Shown here piece by piece: positions 25,649 through 35,464 of a stretch of 64,000 bases of DNA. Both the position numbers and the translations under genes were made by a program. The notes beneath the pieces are model-generated. The model was not told where the DNA came from. It saw only the letters and a program-made list of their open reading frames with translations, and ran no database searches. Origin of the DNA: UBA1444 sp964521625 (GTDB taxonomy: Bacteria > Bacillota > Negativicutes > UBA1444); assembly GCA_964521625.1 (NCBI GenBank), contig CAZFSM010000015.1, forward strand, positions 26,290 to 90,289. The letters are read 5' to 3'. The stretch's first letter is position 1, and the number at the start of each line of letters is the position of its first letter.

Positions 25649-26971
25649 TTACAACCGGATGAATCCGAGGGCTACTGCAGTTGCCAACCAAACCATCGAG
25701 ATCCCAATCGCCGGCAACAGACAATATTTTTGCAAATCACCGAATTCAACCTTGTTCAAACCAACCAGCAGATAGGTCGAGGGAACCAACGGGCTCAGCA
25801 AATGCGCGCCCTGTCCGATCAAAGCCGCTCGGCCCATTTCTTCCGGCGATATGCCATAAACAGCAGCCGCTTTGGCCAACACTGGCAATACACCGAAATA
25901 GTAGGCATCATTGGTCAGGAAAAAGGTTCCCGGTAAACTTAAGAAAGCGGAAATGAAGGACATATGCGGTCCCATAGAGGGAGGAATTGCATCAATCAAC
26001 GTCTTCGCCATCGCATCGACCATTTTGCTGCCGCCCATGATGCCCATGAAAATACCGGCGGCAAAAACCATCGCAACGACTGGCATCGCATTGGCTCCAT
26101 TAGCCACAATACGGGCCTGTTGCGCTTTCAGCGAAGGATAGTTGAGCATCAGGGCAAACGCCGTACCGATCATGAACAGAATGCTCAGCGGCAGAACTCC
26201 GGCCATCAAGGCCACCATCAGCGCCGAGGTAAGCCCGAGGTTGGCCAGGAATCGATCCGGTCGACGCAGTTTATCGGCTTCTGGATCTTCAGAAACAGTA
26301 ACCTTGGCTGCAATCTCAGAATTATCAAGCTTGGTGACTCCCAACCGGGCTCTTTCCTTCAAACCCCAACGATAAGCTACAAAACAAACCCATAAGCTGC
26401 CAAGCACCATACCGGGAATCAGCGGGGTAAAAACATCTGCCGACTCCACTTTCAGCGCCGCCAGCACGCGGCCGGTCGGACCGCCCCAGGGAATAATGTT
26501 CATAACACTGTTTTGCATGACTGCAACAGAAGGCAAAATCAGCGGATCCATGCCGAGTCGTTGATGCACTGCGAGCATCGCCGAACAGGTAACCATATAT
26601 GTTGTTGACCCGTCGCCATCCAGAGAAATGATCGCCGCCAAAACAGCCGTACCGACGGAAACTTTCAACGGATCACCATGCACGAGTTCCAGGATTTTTT
26701 TGATCAGAGGATCGAACAGACCCGCATCAATCATGATGCCAAAAAACAGGATCGCAAAACAGATCATAATACCGGTCGGTGCTACTTGTCTGACGCCAGC
26801 CAACGCCCATTTGCCAATGTCGGCAAATTTGGCCATGCCGCTAAAACCCATCCCCACCGCAAATAACAGAGGAATCAGAATCAGCGCCGTCATTGCGGAC
26901 ATCCGTTTGGACATGATCAAGTACATAAAAACAATAACCATAATGAATCCGGCAATCGCCAATGTGGACAA
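25649..26971 (-). CDS. CitMHS family citrate transporter
   Basis: The 440-residue membrane protein has about twelve hydrophobic segments and CitMHS landmarks, including SLDGDGSTTYMVT and NIIPWGGPTGR in the first half and FFLTNDAYYFGVLPV in the second. Relatives such as B. subtilis CitM import citrate complexed with a divalent metal, driven by protons. Start TTG 26971 follows GAAGGAGG. Beside it are a LysR gene on the same strand and citDEF divergently, so it supplies citrate to the lyase. Confidence 0.9.
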   Translation of the reverse strand: MSTLAIAGFIMVIVFMYLIMSKRMSAMTALILIPLLFAVGMGFSGMAKFADIGKWALAGVRQVAPTGIMICFAILFFGIMIDAGLFDPLIKKILELVHGDPLKVSVGTAVLAAIISLDGDGSTTYMVTCSAMLAVHQRLGMDPLILPSVAVMQNSVMNIIPWGGPTGRVLAALKVESADVFTPLIPGMVLGSLWVCFVAYRWGLKERARLGVTKLDNSEIAAKVTVSEDPEADKLRRPDRFLANLGLTSALMVALMAGVLPLSILFMIGTAFALMLNYPSLKAQQARIVANGANAMPVVAMVFAAGIFMGIMGGSKMVDAMAKTLIDAIPPSMGPHMSFISAFLSLPGTFFLTNDAYYFGVLPVLAKAAAVYGISPEEMGRAALIGQGAHLLSPLVPSTYLLVGLNKVEFGDLQKYCLLPAIGISMVWLATAVALGFIRL

Positions 26972-27111
26972 GGGATCCCCTCCTTCGATCTTCGGCGCCG
27001 AACCCCATGGCAGTAAAGCCTATAGAATCCAACACCATCTCATCCACATTATAAAACTGGTTCAGTCAATATGTAAAATTCAAACAATTTATCGCCGGCT
27101 ATAAAAGTTGC

Positions 27112-27993
27112 CTATTGTTCACCAATCTCCCCATCAAATTGATACGCTTCAACGTAACAGATAAACTCCTTCAATGCATTGATCTCCAGTGAGCTTGCAT
27201 GATAAATCATCCAGGATTTTCGAACGATGGGCTGCCCTTCAGCGTTCACCAGTTTGATTTTTTTCAAATGTGGCGTATCGGCCAGAATCCGGGCCGGCAT
27301 AATTCCGTACCCCAAACCGTGTTTGACCATTTCTTTGCAAGTAGCCAGTTTGTCGACCTCCATGTTCAAAATCGGCGGCTGGGTAAAGTGTTCTCGCCAC
27401 CAGCTGTCGATTGCTGCCTTGATCAAGCCATCTGTCTTATAATCCACTCGTGGCAGGCATGGCAAGTCTTCCAATTTGATTTCATCCGCTGAAGCAACGT
27501 AAATCGGCTCCTCAAATAACAGGTGCTGACGGTCTGGCCAGCCATAATCCGAACTGACAAAGCCAATATGTACCTCCCTATTGTGCACGAGATTATAGAT
27601 ATCGCGGCTCCAGGTTGTCATCACCTTGAATTCGATCTGTGGGTGCTGTTTTTTAAACTGTCTCAGCAATGGCGGCAGGGTGTACATTGTAAAGTAACTG
27701 GAAGCGCCAAGACGAAGCGTGCCGGATACCGAATCACCGATATTCAAGACCTGCTCTTTGATCTTGCGCAGTTTTTGCAGCACCTCGGTCGATGATTTGG
27801 CCAAAAATTCGCCCTGAGGCGTAAATTGGACGCCTTTGCTTGTACGGTGTACAATTTTCAGGCCGAACTCCTTCTCAATCTGTTGCAGACGGGCCGTCAG
27901 CGCCGGCTGAGATGTAAAAAGCAGTTGCGCCGTTTTGGTTATACTTTTTTGTTCATGCAACACATGCAGAATTAACCAGTCCCGGTCTTCCAT
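27112..27993 (-). CDS. LysR family regulator of citrate genes
   Basis: The 293-residue protein has a LysR helix-turn-helix (SITKTAQLLFTSQPALTARL, about 17-36) and an effector domain. Start ATG 27993 has GGGAGG eight or nine bases upstream; an earlier start would encode that site. It is placed between citDEF (divergent, 240 bases away) and the CitMHS gene (same strand, 140 bases downstream), so it is the likely citrate-responsive activator of both. The family usually binds the divergent region. Confidence 0.85.
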   Translation of the reverse strand: MEDRDWLILHVLHEQKSITKTAQLLFTSQPALTARLQQIEKEFGLKIVHRTSKGVQFTPQGEFLAKSSTEVLQKLRKIKEQVLNIGDSVSGTLRLGASSYFTMYTLPPLLRQFKKQHPQIEFKVMTTWSRDIYNLVHNREVHIGFVSSDYGWPDRQHLLFEEPIYVASADEIKLEDLPCLPRVDYKTDGLIKAAIDSWWREHFTQPPILNMEVDKLATCKEMVKHGLGYGIMPARILADTPHLKKIKLVNAEGQPIVRKSWMIYHASSLEINALKEFICYVEAYQFDGEIGEQ

Positions 27994-28011
27994 GCTATCT
28001 TCCTCCCGCAT

Positions 28012-28232
28012 TCTGGCAAATCTATGATCAATTCATCATTCATTTTTCTCAATCGCTCATCCAACGTATACTGCTGTTATTTGAAATTCGGGATTCAATG
28101 TCGGATTTCCTGTTGCCGAGCATTTTTGACTGAGCTATCTGCTTTTTTTATCGTTTCATATCCAAGAATACGATTTTATTTTTTTCTGAATATTGGTTAT
28201 AGTAGTATCAGCTGACAAAGGAGGTTTCTCAT
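28012..28232. other. divergent promoter region of citDEF and the LysR gene
   Basis: AT-rich 220-base gap. TATAGT at 28198-28203 is a possible -10 element for citD, without a good -35, as expected for an activator-dependent promoter. No specific LysR box could be fixed. Confidence 0.4.
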
Positions 28233-28517
28233 ATGAGTGAAGTATTGAAAACGGCTCAGGCTGGAACGCTGGAATCCGCGGATATTATGATCCTGGTTTC
28301 ACCGGCGTTGCCTGGCAGCGGAATTCAAATCGAACTGGTGACTCCGACAATGAAGCAGTATGGGGCGCAAATCAAGCAAACCATCACGAAAATACTAGTT
28401 GCCAACGGAATAACAGATATTGCCGTCCATGCCAACGACAAAGGCGCTCTTGACTATACCATCGAGGCCCGGACCCAGACTGCAATCAATCGGGCCTTCG
28501 GCCGGGGAGGCAATTAA
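28233..28517 (+). CDS. citD: citrate lyase acyl carrier protein (gamma subunit)
   Basis: The 94-residue protein carries the prosthetic-group serine (Ser15 in AGTLESADIMI), to which 2'-(5''-phosphoribosyl)-3'-dephospho-CoA is attached, and ends in the family pattern RTQTAINRAF. It shuttles acetyl and citryl groups in citrate lyase, which splits citrate to acetate and oxaloacetate. RBS AAGGAGG precedes the ATG. It is the first gene of citDEF. Confidence 0.95.
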   Translation: MSEVLKTAQAGTLESADIMILVSPALPGSGIQIELVTPTMKQYGAQIKQTITKILVANGITDIAVHANDKGALDYTIEARTQTAINRAFGRGGN

Positions 28518-28518
28518 A

Positions 28519-29394
28519 ATGGAGCAGATTAAATTGCGCCGCGCCATGATGTTCATGCCGGGAAACAACCCTGCCATGCTCCAGAACGCGGGAATTTACG
28601 GCGCTGATACCGTGATTTTCGATCTGGAAGATGCGGTATCCATCAGCGAAAAGGATGCTGCCCGCCAGCTGGTTCACAATGCGATCAAACGACTGGATTA
28701 TCCCTGCGAGGTCGCGGTACGCATCAATCACATTCAAACACCTTTCGGCCGGGGCGACCTGCAAGCCATATTGCCTGCCAAACCAGATCTGATCCGCCTG
28801 CCCAAAGCGGAATCGGCTGACGACATACGAATCATCGATCAGATCATTACCGAGGCTGAAACAGCCAATGGTTTTTCGGCGGGATCGATTCAGATGATGG
28901 CGGCAATTGAAACCGCCAAAGGGTTGATGCACGCCTATGAAATTGCCACCGCCAGTCCTCGGATGGTCGCCCTCGCCATCGGCGGCGAAGATTTCATCGC
29001 TGACCTGAAGACCACCCGCAGCAAAGGTGGACAGGAGCTGTTCGTCGCCCGTTCCCAACTGCTGCTTGCGGCAAGAGCCGCCGGACTGCAAGCCATCGAT
29101 TCGGTATTTACGGATGCCAACGATGAAGAGACTTTTATTGCGGAAACCCAGATGATCAAAGGCCTTGGCTTTGACGGAAAATCAGTGATCAACCCCCGCC
29201 AGGTTCGTTTGGTCAAAGAAATATTTACGCCGACCGAAAAAGAGATCAAGCAAGCCGAACGGGTTCTGGCCGCTTATAAAGAGGCACTGGACAGAAATTC
29301 AGGCGTCATCGCGCTGGACGGCAAGATGATTGACACCCCCATCGTCAACCGAGCCGAACGGGTCCTGGCCTATGCCGCTGCCGTCAAAAAGTAA
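28519..29394 (+). CDS. citE: citrate lyase beta subunit (citryl-ACP lyase)
   Basis: The 291-residue protein is a HpcH/HpaI-fold lyase with LRRAMMFMPGNNPAML at the start, the conserved FDLEDAVS and the metal-site segment MAAIETAKGL (about residues 130-139). It cleaves citryl-ACP to oxaloacetate and acetyl-ACP. The ATG follows the citD stop by one base, with GGGGAGG inside the end of citD, so the two are coupled. Confidence 0.95.
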   Translation: MEQIKLRRAMMFMPGNNPAMLQNAGIYGADTVIFDLEDAVSISEKDAARQLVHNAIKRLDYPCEVAVRINHIQTPFGRGDLQAILPAKPDLIRLPKAESADDIRIIDQIITEAETANGFSAGSIQMMAAIETAKGLMHAYEIATASPRMVALAIGGEDFIADLKTTRSKGGQELFVARSQLLLAARAAGLQAIDSVFTDANDEETFIAETQMIKGLGFDGKSVINPRQVRLVKEIFTPTEKEIKQAERVLAAYKEALDRNSGVIALDGKMIDTPIVNRAERVLAYAAAVKK

Positions 29395-29412
29395 GCCGAA
29401 GGAGGTTTTCCT

Positions 29413-30954
29413 ATGATTAATGCCGCAGGACGCAACATTCCTGAAATCATCAAGGGTTATAAAACCGTGCAGCCCTATGCCGGCCCCTTTTCGCTCGTCC
29501 CTACCGGGCAACTGGCCGGACCAAAAATCCGTATGAATAAACCCGGCTCGGAAAAACTGCTGAAATCGATTGATCAGGCAATTGAAGCAGCCGGGCTCAA
29601 AGATGGCATGACAATTTCTTTTCACCACCACTTCCGCAATGGCGATTTCGTGTTGAATTCGGTAGTTGAGGCGATTGCACGCAAAGGGATCCGCGATCTG
29701 ACACTGGCTCCCAGTTCTCTCAACGACGTGAATGATGCAATCATTCCGTTTATTGAAGCGGGAGTCATCACTGCGATCGAAACGTCCGGCGGCCGCGGCC
29801 AGCTCGGCCAACTGATGACTTCCGGTAAATTGAAAAAACCCACGATCGTGCGTTCCCACGGTGGTCGCGCTCGCGCGATTGAGAGCGGCGAGCTGCACAT
29901 TGATGTCGCGTTTCTGGGTGCGCCCTGTTGCGATAAATACGGCAACATGAACGGCGTGGAAGGCCGCTCGGCTTGTGGCTCAATGGGCTATGCGATGGTT
30001 GACGCCGCCTATGCCGACACAGTTGTCGCCATCACCGACAATCTGGTTCGCCACCCGGTACATCCGATCAGTATTCCCCAGACACAGGTCGATTTTGTCG
30101 TTGTCGTGGACAGCATTGGCGACCCCAAAGGCATTGCTTCCGGCGCATTGCGGATCAGCCGCAACCCCCGCGAACTGCTGATGGCTGAATATGCAGCTTG
30201 CGTCATCGAGCATTCAGACTACTTCCGCCAGGATTACTCGCTTCAACTCGGCAGTGGCGGCGCTTCGCTGTCAGCCGCCAAATTTATTCAGGAAAAAATG
30301 CTGGCTCGCGGCATAACCGGCAGTTTTGGCGTTGGCGGCATCACTGCCCCATTTGCCAATATGTTGGAACAGGGTTTGTTTGAAACCATGTTTGACACGC
30401 AGGACTTTGACCTACCGTCGATCCAGTCGCTAAAAAACAATTCACGCCACTTGGAGATGTCGGCATCTTATTATGCCAATCCGCACAGTGGCGGGCCGAT
30501 TGTCAACAATCTCGATGTGGTGATTCTCAGCGCCACCGAAGTCGATGTCGATTTCAACGTCAACGTCATCACCGATTCCAACGGAATCATCATGGGCGCC
30601 TCTGGCGGTCACTGTGATACCGCTGCCGGCGCCAAGCTGGCGATCGTAGTTGCGCCGTTACTGCGTGGACGCCTGCCGATGGTGCTGGATCGGGTCGACA
30701 CCATTGTTACCCCGGGCGAAACGGTCGACGTGATCATTACCGAACGAGGACTGGCAATCAATCCCCGTCGCAAAGATCTGTTCGATAGTTTGCAAGGTAG
30801 CGGCCTGCCGGTGATGGATATCCACGATCTGCACAAAATGGCGGTCGAACTGGCCGGCAAACCGGAAGCGTTGGATGCCGGCGATGAAGTGGTCGCGGTC
30901 ATCGAATACCGCGACGGCAGTGTGATTGACGTAGTTCGCAAACCAAAACAATAG
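29413..30954 (+). CDS. citF: citrate lyase alpha subunit (citrate:acetyl-ACP transferase)
   Basis: The 513-residue protein is full length for CitF, a CoA-transferase-fold enzyme that exchanges citrate for acetate on the acyl carrier protein. Recognisable blocks include GMTISFHHHFRNGD, GGRGQLGQLM and GASGGHCDTAAGAKL. The start lies 18 bases behind citE, with GGAGG. The operon stops here: the ligase CitC and the prosthetic-group genes citX and citG are not in this window and must be elsewhere for activity. Confidence 0.95.
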   Translation: MINAAGRNIPEIIKGYKTVQPYAGPFSLVPTGQLAGPKIRMNKPGSEKLLKSIDQAIEAAGLKDGMTISFHHHFRNGDFVLNSVVEAIARKGIRDLTLAPSSLNDVNDAIIPFIEAGVITAIETSGGRGQLGQLMTSGKLKKPTIVRSHGGRARAIESGELHIDVAFLGAPCCDKYGNMNGVEGRSACGSMGYAMVDAAYADTVVAITDNLVRHPVHPISIPQTQVDFVVVVDSIGDPKGIASGALRISRNPRELLMAEYAACVIEHSDYFRQDYSLQLGSGGASLSAAKFIQEKMLARGITGSFGVGGITAPFANMLEQGLFETMFDTQDFDLPSIQSLKNNSRHLEMSASYYANPHSGGPIVNNLDVVILSATEVDVDFNVNVITDSNGIIMGASGGHCDTAAGAKLAIVVAPLLRGRLPMVLDRVDTIVTPGETVDVIITERGLAINPRRKDLFDSLQGSGLPVMDIHDLHKMAVELAGKPEALDAGDEVVAVIEYRDGSVIDVVRKPKQ

Positions 30955-30985
30955 TCAAGTGTTATTCTTTCTTATCGACGCAGAA

Positions 30986-31019
30986 AAGCAGGTTGCCGAC
31001 ACACTGCGACAACCTGCTT
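30986..31019. terminator. bidirectional intrinsic terminator
   Basis: AAGCAGGTTG (30986-30995) pairs with CAACCTGCTT (31010-31019). There is a T run on the minus strand and TTATAT on the plus strand. It separates citF from the convergent HAD operon. Confidence 0.85.
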
Positions 31020-31022
31020 ATA

Positions 31023-31721
31023 TTACTTGAAACAAGTTGGCTCTATGCCAGCCAACTTTTTCATAAATTCCGGTGCTGGCGGCAAATGCGGCAGACTCCA
31101 CCAGGGGTCATGCGCTGCCAGCTCCGGTTCACTAAACGTACCCGTCGCCACACCGATTGTGTATGCGCCGATCATTTTGCCGCAGCGGATGTCATTGGGT
31201 GTGTCGCCAATAACAAATAATCTCGCCGAACTGCCGTCAACGCGGCTCTGAACTTTCAACAGCGCCCGGTTCGCCACATCATCCCTGTTTGGCGAGTCTT
31301 CGCAGAAGGCGCTGTACGCAAAATCGAAATACCCTTCCAGGCCAAACTTGCGCATTTTCATTTCGGCGCCTTTACGGCTATTGCCAGTCAGTAGCACGGA
31401 TAAGGCGCCGTTTTCTTGCAAAACGGCCAAAATCTCCCGCACCGCCGGCATTACTTTGCCTTCGCGTTGTCCCAGATGTTCCAGTAATAGTTCTTCGTAA
31501 CGTCCGGTCAGGTTTTTTACTTCCTGGTGCGAAGCCGGTCGGGCCGCGATCACTTCGATAATCTGCCTGGCAATCGAGTAGTCAGTCATGCCGGCGGAGT
31601 GAATCTGGCGAAAATCTACCGGGCTGTCCCATAATTCGCGCACAGCTTGCTCAAAAGCATACAGTCCGGCTTTGTCCGTGCGAATCAGCGTTCCATCAAT
31701 GTCCCAGAAAAAGATATCCAT
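31023..31721 (-). CDS. HAD family phosphatase (phosphoglycolate phosphatase-like)
   Basis: The 232-residue cytoplasmic protein has HAD motif I DIDGT (nucleophile Asp7, acid Asp9), motif II LLTGNS and the distal GDTPND with a helical cap domain between, as in phosphoglycolate and beta-phosphoglucomutase-type phosphatases. Substrate unknown. The ATG lies 12 bases after the stop of the upstream exported HAD gene, so the two are cotranscribed. Confidence 0.85.
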   Translation of the reverse strand: MDIFFWDIDGTLIRTDKAGLYAFEQAVRELWDSPVDFRQIHSAGMTDYSIARQIIEVIAARPASHQEVKNLTGRYEELLLEHLGQREGKVMPAVREILAVLQENGALSVLLTGNSRKGAEMKMRKFGLEGYFDFAYSAFCEDSPNRDDVANRALLKVQSRVDGSSARLFVIGDTPNDIRCGKMIGAYTIGVATGTFSEPELAAHDPWWSLPHLPPAPEFMKKLAGIEPTCFK

Positions 31722-31733
31722 CCTCAGCTACCT

Positions 31734-32723
31734 CTAGTGTTTCTGCTCGAAGGGATGGATTACTTTCCAGTCGTTCTTCATGTCGACGATGGTCCAACCA
31801 TGCGCCTTCGCTGCATCAAGCGCCTTATCCAGCTTCCCTTCGCTGGATTTTCGATCATAGGCCCATTCCCGCACTGCATCGGTATGGTGAACGAGCAGCG
31901 CAAACCGCAGGCCCTTGCCGGCAGTCGTCCACTGCAGCATCGGCAGGTCACCGTCGGAATTGCCGAAAGAAGCGATAGGACGACGCCCGATCACTTGTTC
32001 AATGCTGACCGGTTTTCCATCACCGTCGGTCACCGAACTGAACTCCGGCAGTTGCAGGATGACTGGTACGCCATCCTGCATCGCAAACTTTTTCTTAAAA
32101 CTGCTGCCGATAACCTGTTCAGGTGCAAACCCATAGGTTTTTTCGGCCCAGGGGCGGACAAATTCCTGATTGGAACCAGTTACCATATAGGTTTTGAACC
32201 CATGCTCACGCAAATATGCAAGCAACTCCAACATCGGTTGATAGACCATCTCAGAGTATAAGCGGCCCGTTTGTGGGTGTCTTGCCTGGGTCAACCAGTT
32301 TTTGACGATTTGGCTAAACTCTTCTGTTGTGTAATTGCCATGCGAGGCCAGTACGAGCTCAGTCCAAGCGTCAAAACTGAGTGCATCCAGCGCCGCTTTG
32401 TCGTTTTCCAATACAACCTTGTACGGCAGTTTTGCTTTCCACTCCGGATGTAGCGGCGCTAGCGCCCGAATCCTGTCATAGGTGAAAACATCCTGAACAT
32501 ACGTCGGTTTCTCGCTCCACAACGTCCCATCATTATCAAAGGTAGCAATCCTGTCTGACGGCGGCAGATAATGCGGCGATCCAATCGTGGTCACCTTGTC
32601 AACGAAGCTGATAATCGCCTGTTTGGTTGCGGTATCATTCCATGACGGCAACGGAGTCGCGGCATAAGCCGTGTTAACGAGCAGCAACAAAAACAGCAGG
32701 CTCTTCAGCAATATGTTATTCAC
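31734..32723 (-). CDS. exported HAD family phosphatase
   Basis: The 329-residue protein has a signal peptide (1-21, ending AYAA) and HAD motif I TFDNDGTLW (Asp63, Asp65), motif II MVTGSN and the distal GNSDGDLPM. This DNDGT type belongs to the secreted phosphoserine-phosphatase-like group of acid phosphatases. GTG start follows AAGGAGG by seven bases. It is the first gene of a two-gene unit and sits beside an outer-membrane barrel gene and several other exported phosphoesterases. Confidence 0.85.
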   Translation of the reverse strand: MNNILLKSLLFLLLLVNTAYAATPLPSWNDTATKQAIISFVDKVTTIGSPHYLPPSDRIATFDNDGTLWSEKPTYVQDVFTYDRIRALAPLHPEWKAKLPYKVVLENDKAALDALSFDAWTELVLASHGNYTTEEFSQIVKNWLTQARHPQTGRLYSEMVYQPMLELLAYLREHGFKTYMVTGSNQEFVRPWAEKTYGFAPEQVIGSSFKKKFAMQDGVPVILQLPEFSSVTDGDGKPVSIEQVIGRRPIASFGNSDGDLPMLQWTTAGKGLRFALLVHHTDAVREWAYDRKSSEGKLDKALDAAKAHGWTIVDMKNDWKVIHPFEQKH

Positions 32724-32775
32724 AGCGAACCTCCTTGCGCTTTATGAAAAGGATTGTGTTTTTCTATGCTTTTTT

Positions 32776-33714
32776 TTAAAATTTGTAACCGATCGTAAAC
32801 TGGGCGTAGTCGCCATGCATTCGTTTGCTTTGATCCACATCCCGCAGCCATTTGGCAATCACGCTAAGGTTTCCTTTGCCAAACTTGGGCATCCAGAGAA
32901 TCGCCGGACCAAAGCCCAGCGACTGCCCTTGAAAGTTCCCCAGGATAGCGCCGCTGCCGCTGTCGCCTGTCAACTGGCTGTAGTAATAACCATGCAAACC
33001 TACAGCAAAATTCGGCTTGAGAAACTGGTTCAAGGCAAAATCAACATGAAACTCGTTGCCGGACTGATAATTGGTCGCATTATTTTTAGTATTAAATAAA
33101 ATTCCCGGCATAATGGAAATTTCAGTGCCGGTCTTCTGGTTCAGCCAGGTAATCGCCAGCGAAGTGTCAAAGCCCCAGTAATTGCGGCTTAGGTTCGCCA
33201 AGTTCCCTTGCGTGTAACCACCCGTCGGCATGAACACCGACTGGACCAATTTATAATGGAATTTCCCTTTATGCCAGTGTAAAGCAGCCGACGCCATGGA
33301 GTCACCGATATTGGTGGCAGACTGAGATAGATTGCGACTACCGATTGAGCTATCGGCGCCGACGTTGACGTCGACAGTTCCTACCGGAACTGCCGCCCCT
33401 AGCTGCAACCGTCCACCAAGAACCGGTTTTTTAAAAGTATAAAATCCAGCCAGAAAATTGTAGACGGCAGTTGATTCCAGTTCCAGGTTTACGTGACCGC
33501 GCAGCACGGCTCTTTCTGCACTGCCACGATAATATATCAATTGGTTAGCCATCATAAAACCGGGCTCCGGCGCCACGCCGACGCCAAAAGTGGCGGACGC
33601 TCCCGGGAAGTAATAGCTGGAGCCACCTTCGGTCGCCAGTGCAATCTGCGGTCCCATAGTCAGAAAAACCATTAAAACGAAAATAACCATACATGCCCTG
33701 CGCAGCAAAATCAT
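32776..33714 (-). CDS. outer-membrane beta-barrel protein (MetA/SphA-like)
   Basis: The 312-residue protein has a signal peptide (to about 28, ending IALA) followed by alternating beta strands and a C-terminal strand ending FTIGYKF, the aromatic end typical of outer-membrane barrels. The layout (GASATFGVGVAPEPGFMM start, long strands) fits the phenol-degradation MetA/SphA-like transporter family. It implies an outer membrane, which fits a Negativicute. ATG 33714 is eight bases from AGGAG. Neighbouring genes encode exported phosphatases; uptake of their products is a guess. Confidence 0.75.
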   Translation of the reverse strand: MILLRRACMVIFVLMVFLTMGPQIALATEGGSSYYFPGASATFGVGVAPEPGFMMANQLIYYRGSAERAVLRGHVNLELESTAVYNFLAGFYTFKKPVLGGRLQLGAAVPVGTVDVNVGADSSIGSRNLSQSATNIGDSMASAALHWHKGKFHYKLVQSVFMPTGGYTQGNLANLSRNYWGFDTSLAITWLNQKTGTEISIMPGILFNTKNNATNYQSGNEFHVDFALNQFLKPNFAVGLHGYYYSQLTGDSGSGAILGNFQGQSLGFGPAILWMPKFGKGNLSVIAKWLRDVDQSKRMHGDYAQFTIGYKF

Positions 33715-33758
33715 TGTCACGTCTCCTATTCCATCAATATATCAACCTGGACCATCAA

Positions 33759-35462
33759 TTATTTTACCGGCGTACCGAAATTCTTCAGTTTTTCCTGCAT
33801 TTGCGGGCTAAGTTGCACCACCAGTTCGGCATTGTAAGATGCGGTGGGCAAAAACGGCAAATCGTTTTTGAAAATCTGCTGGGCCGCCACGGCATTAGTG
33901 CGGGATTTGGCCGCCAGCGAACCTTCGCTGACAATCGGGTCCACATTGGTCGCTAAAATAGATACTGTCGCATCGTTGTTGCGGACAAGTTCAAAAATAC
34001 GCAATTGTTGGGGAAAGTCGCGCAGTGATGAGGTTTCAACCTGCCAGAAACCTAGTTCCGGGCGATTGGGGTCAGGCGATTTGAATGCGGTGACGGTGTT
34101 GATGTGTCGATGACCGGCGGCCCACAGGATAAGATTGGGATATTCTTGAAGTTTGGCAATCAATTGCGCTTCGCTGACCGGGGCGAATTCATGCCAACCC
34201 ATCATCGATGGGAACGGTTCAACGCCAATCGGGATATGCGCGGCGATCATCATCAGCTTGCCTTCGGCCTGACCCAACTCCAGTTCCTGCACCAGCCAGT
34301 CATAGCGTTCCTGGTCCAGTGATCCGTGGCCGTAGCCGAGCGAGTTTGGATTATTCACATCGTCGTTTCGCTGGGTATCGTCAAGCACGATCACCTTGAG
34401 CGGCAGATTCGACTTCGGTTCAAAACTGTAGCAGGCAAAATCATTGTCGATATTGGCCTGCGTAAAACCATGCCCAAACGGTCTGCTTGAAGTTTTAAAA
34501 AATTCATTCATCCATTCTTGACGATACAACGAACGGCGGTCAGGATCTGCAGCCCGCACTTTCGGCGGAGCGGCAAAGTTCTTTTCGGGCCCGACGCCGA
34601 TCAAATCGCCATTGGGAGTCCCGCCATCGATCGCCCCCATGTAGAAGCCCCGGCTATCCAGTCCTTTCACATCGCTAAAGACATCACCCAGATTTATGAT
34701 CTGATCGCCGATCAGGGTTTTGCGACTATACTCGTTGGGTGGCAGGAAACCGATGAAGAAATGATCGTGGTTGCCCATTGTCTGATACCAAGGGATTGAT
34801 TTATCCAGCCCCGCCGCCTGGTAGGGTTTTTGATAGTCAATCGTGTCCGCACCGGCGTGATTGCCAGAACTCGGTTCAATCCGTTTGCCGTCGAGCACAT
34901 CGATGTACCAACGCAGCTCATTGTACTGCGTGTTGTTGCAGGTATCGCCGAGCGAAAGGCCGAAATCTATCGGCGTCTCTTTATGCAATTCATTGACGGT
35001 CCGGATGGCTGCGTCTAGCACATGCGTCGTATACAGCATTACGCCGGAATAGGCGGACGAAACCCCGCCCCGGTAACCGTACAAAATCGCCTGGGCCGGT
35101 GTTTCCTTGTCGGAGATGTGAATATCGGTGATCGTGAAGAACCGCAACAAGTTGGCTGCTGGAACTGTTTTGGCGGCACTGTAGCCGGCCGGCATCAAAT
35201 CCAGCCGTTTCTGATAAGCCAATCCTTCGCCGGATTGCCATTTTCCGTAGCCGTACTGTGCATACTTGGCGATTTCCGTCGGCAGCAGTTTCGGCGAAGC
35301 AGCCGGCACCGCTATCGGCAGTACAGTAGCGGCAATGGTCGTGCGCGACCTGGCGGCAGCCGCCGCACAACGGCTAAGCCATTTTTTCGGCAGCGTTCCG
35401 CTGGCAACCAGCGCCGCGCCGGATAGACCTGTCTTCAGAAAAGTGCGTCGTGTTAGCTTCAT
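33759..35462 (-). CDS. Tat-exported metallophosphoesterase (TIGR03768-like)
   Basis: The 567-residue protein begins with a twin-arginine signal (TRRTFLKTGLSGAALVASG). The calcineurin-type metal motifs are in order: ITDIHIS, GDTCNN, GNHDHF, AAHIPIG and GHRH. The length and the insert-rich layout fit the TIGR03768 group of metallophosphoesterases, whose substrate is unknown. The Tat signal suggests that the metal centre is loaded before export. Its start lies two bases after the stop of the DUF3089 gene, so the two are one operon. Confidence 0.85.
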   Translation of the reverse strand: MKLTRRTFLKTGLSGAALVASGTLPKKWLSRCAAAAARSRTTIAATVLPIAVPAASPKLLPTEIAKYAQYGYGKWQSGEGLAYQKRLDLMPAGYSAAKTVPAANLLRFFTITDIHISDKETPAQAILYGYRGGVSSAYSGVMLYTTHVLDAAIRTVNELHKETPIDFGLSLGDTCNNTQYNELRWYIDVLDGKRIEPSSGNHAGADTIDYQKPYQAAGLDKSIPWYQTMGNHDHFFIGFLPPNEYSRKTLIGDQIINLGDVFSDVKGLDSRGFYMGAIDGGTPNGDLIGVGPEKNFAAPPKVRAADPDRRSLYRQEWMNEFFKTSSRPFGHGFTQANIDNDFACYSFEPKSNLPLKVIVLDDTQRNDDVNNPNSLGYGHGSLDQERYDWLVQELELGQAEGKLMMIAAHIPIGVEPFPSMMGWHEFAPVSEAQLIAKLQEYPNLILWAAGHRHINTVTAFKSPDPNRPELGFWQVETSSLRDFPQQLRIFELVRNNDATVSILATNVDPIVSEGSLAAKSRTNAVAAQQIFKNDLPFLPTASYNAELVVQLSPQMQEKLKNFGTPVK

Positions 35463-35464
35463 AA

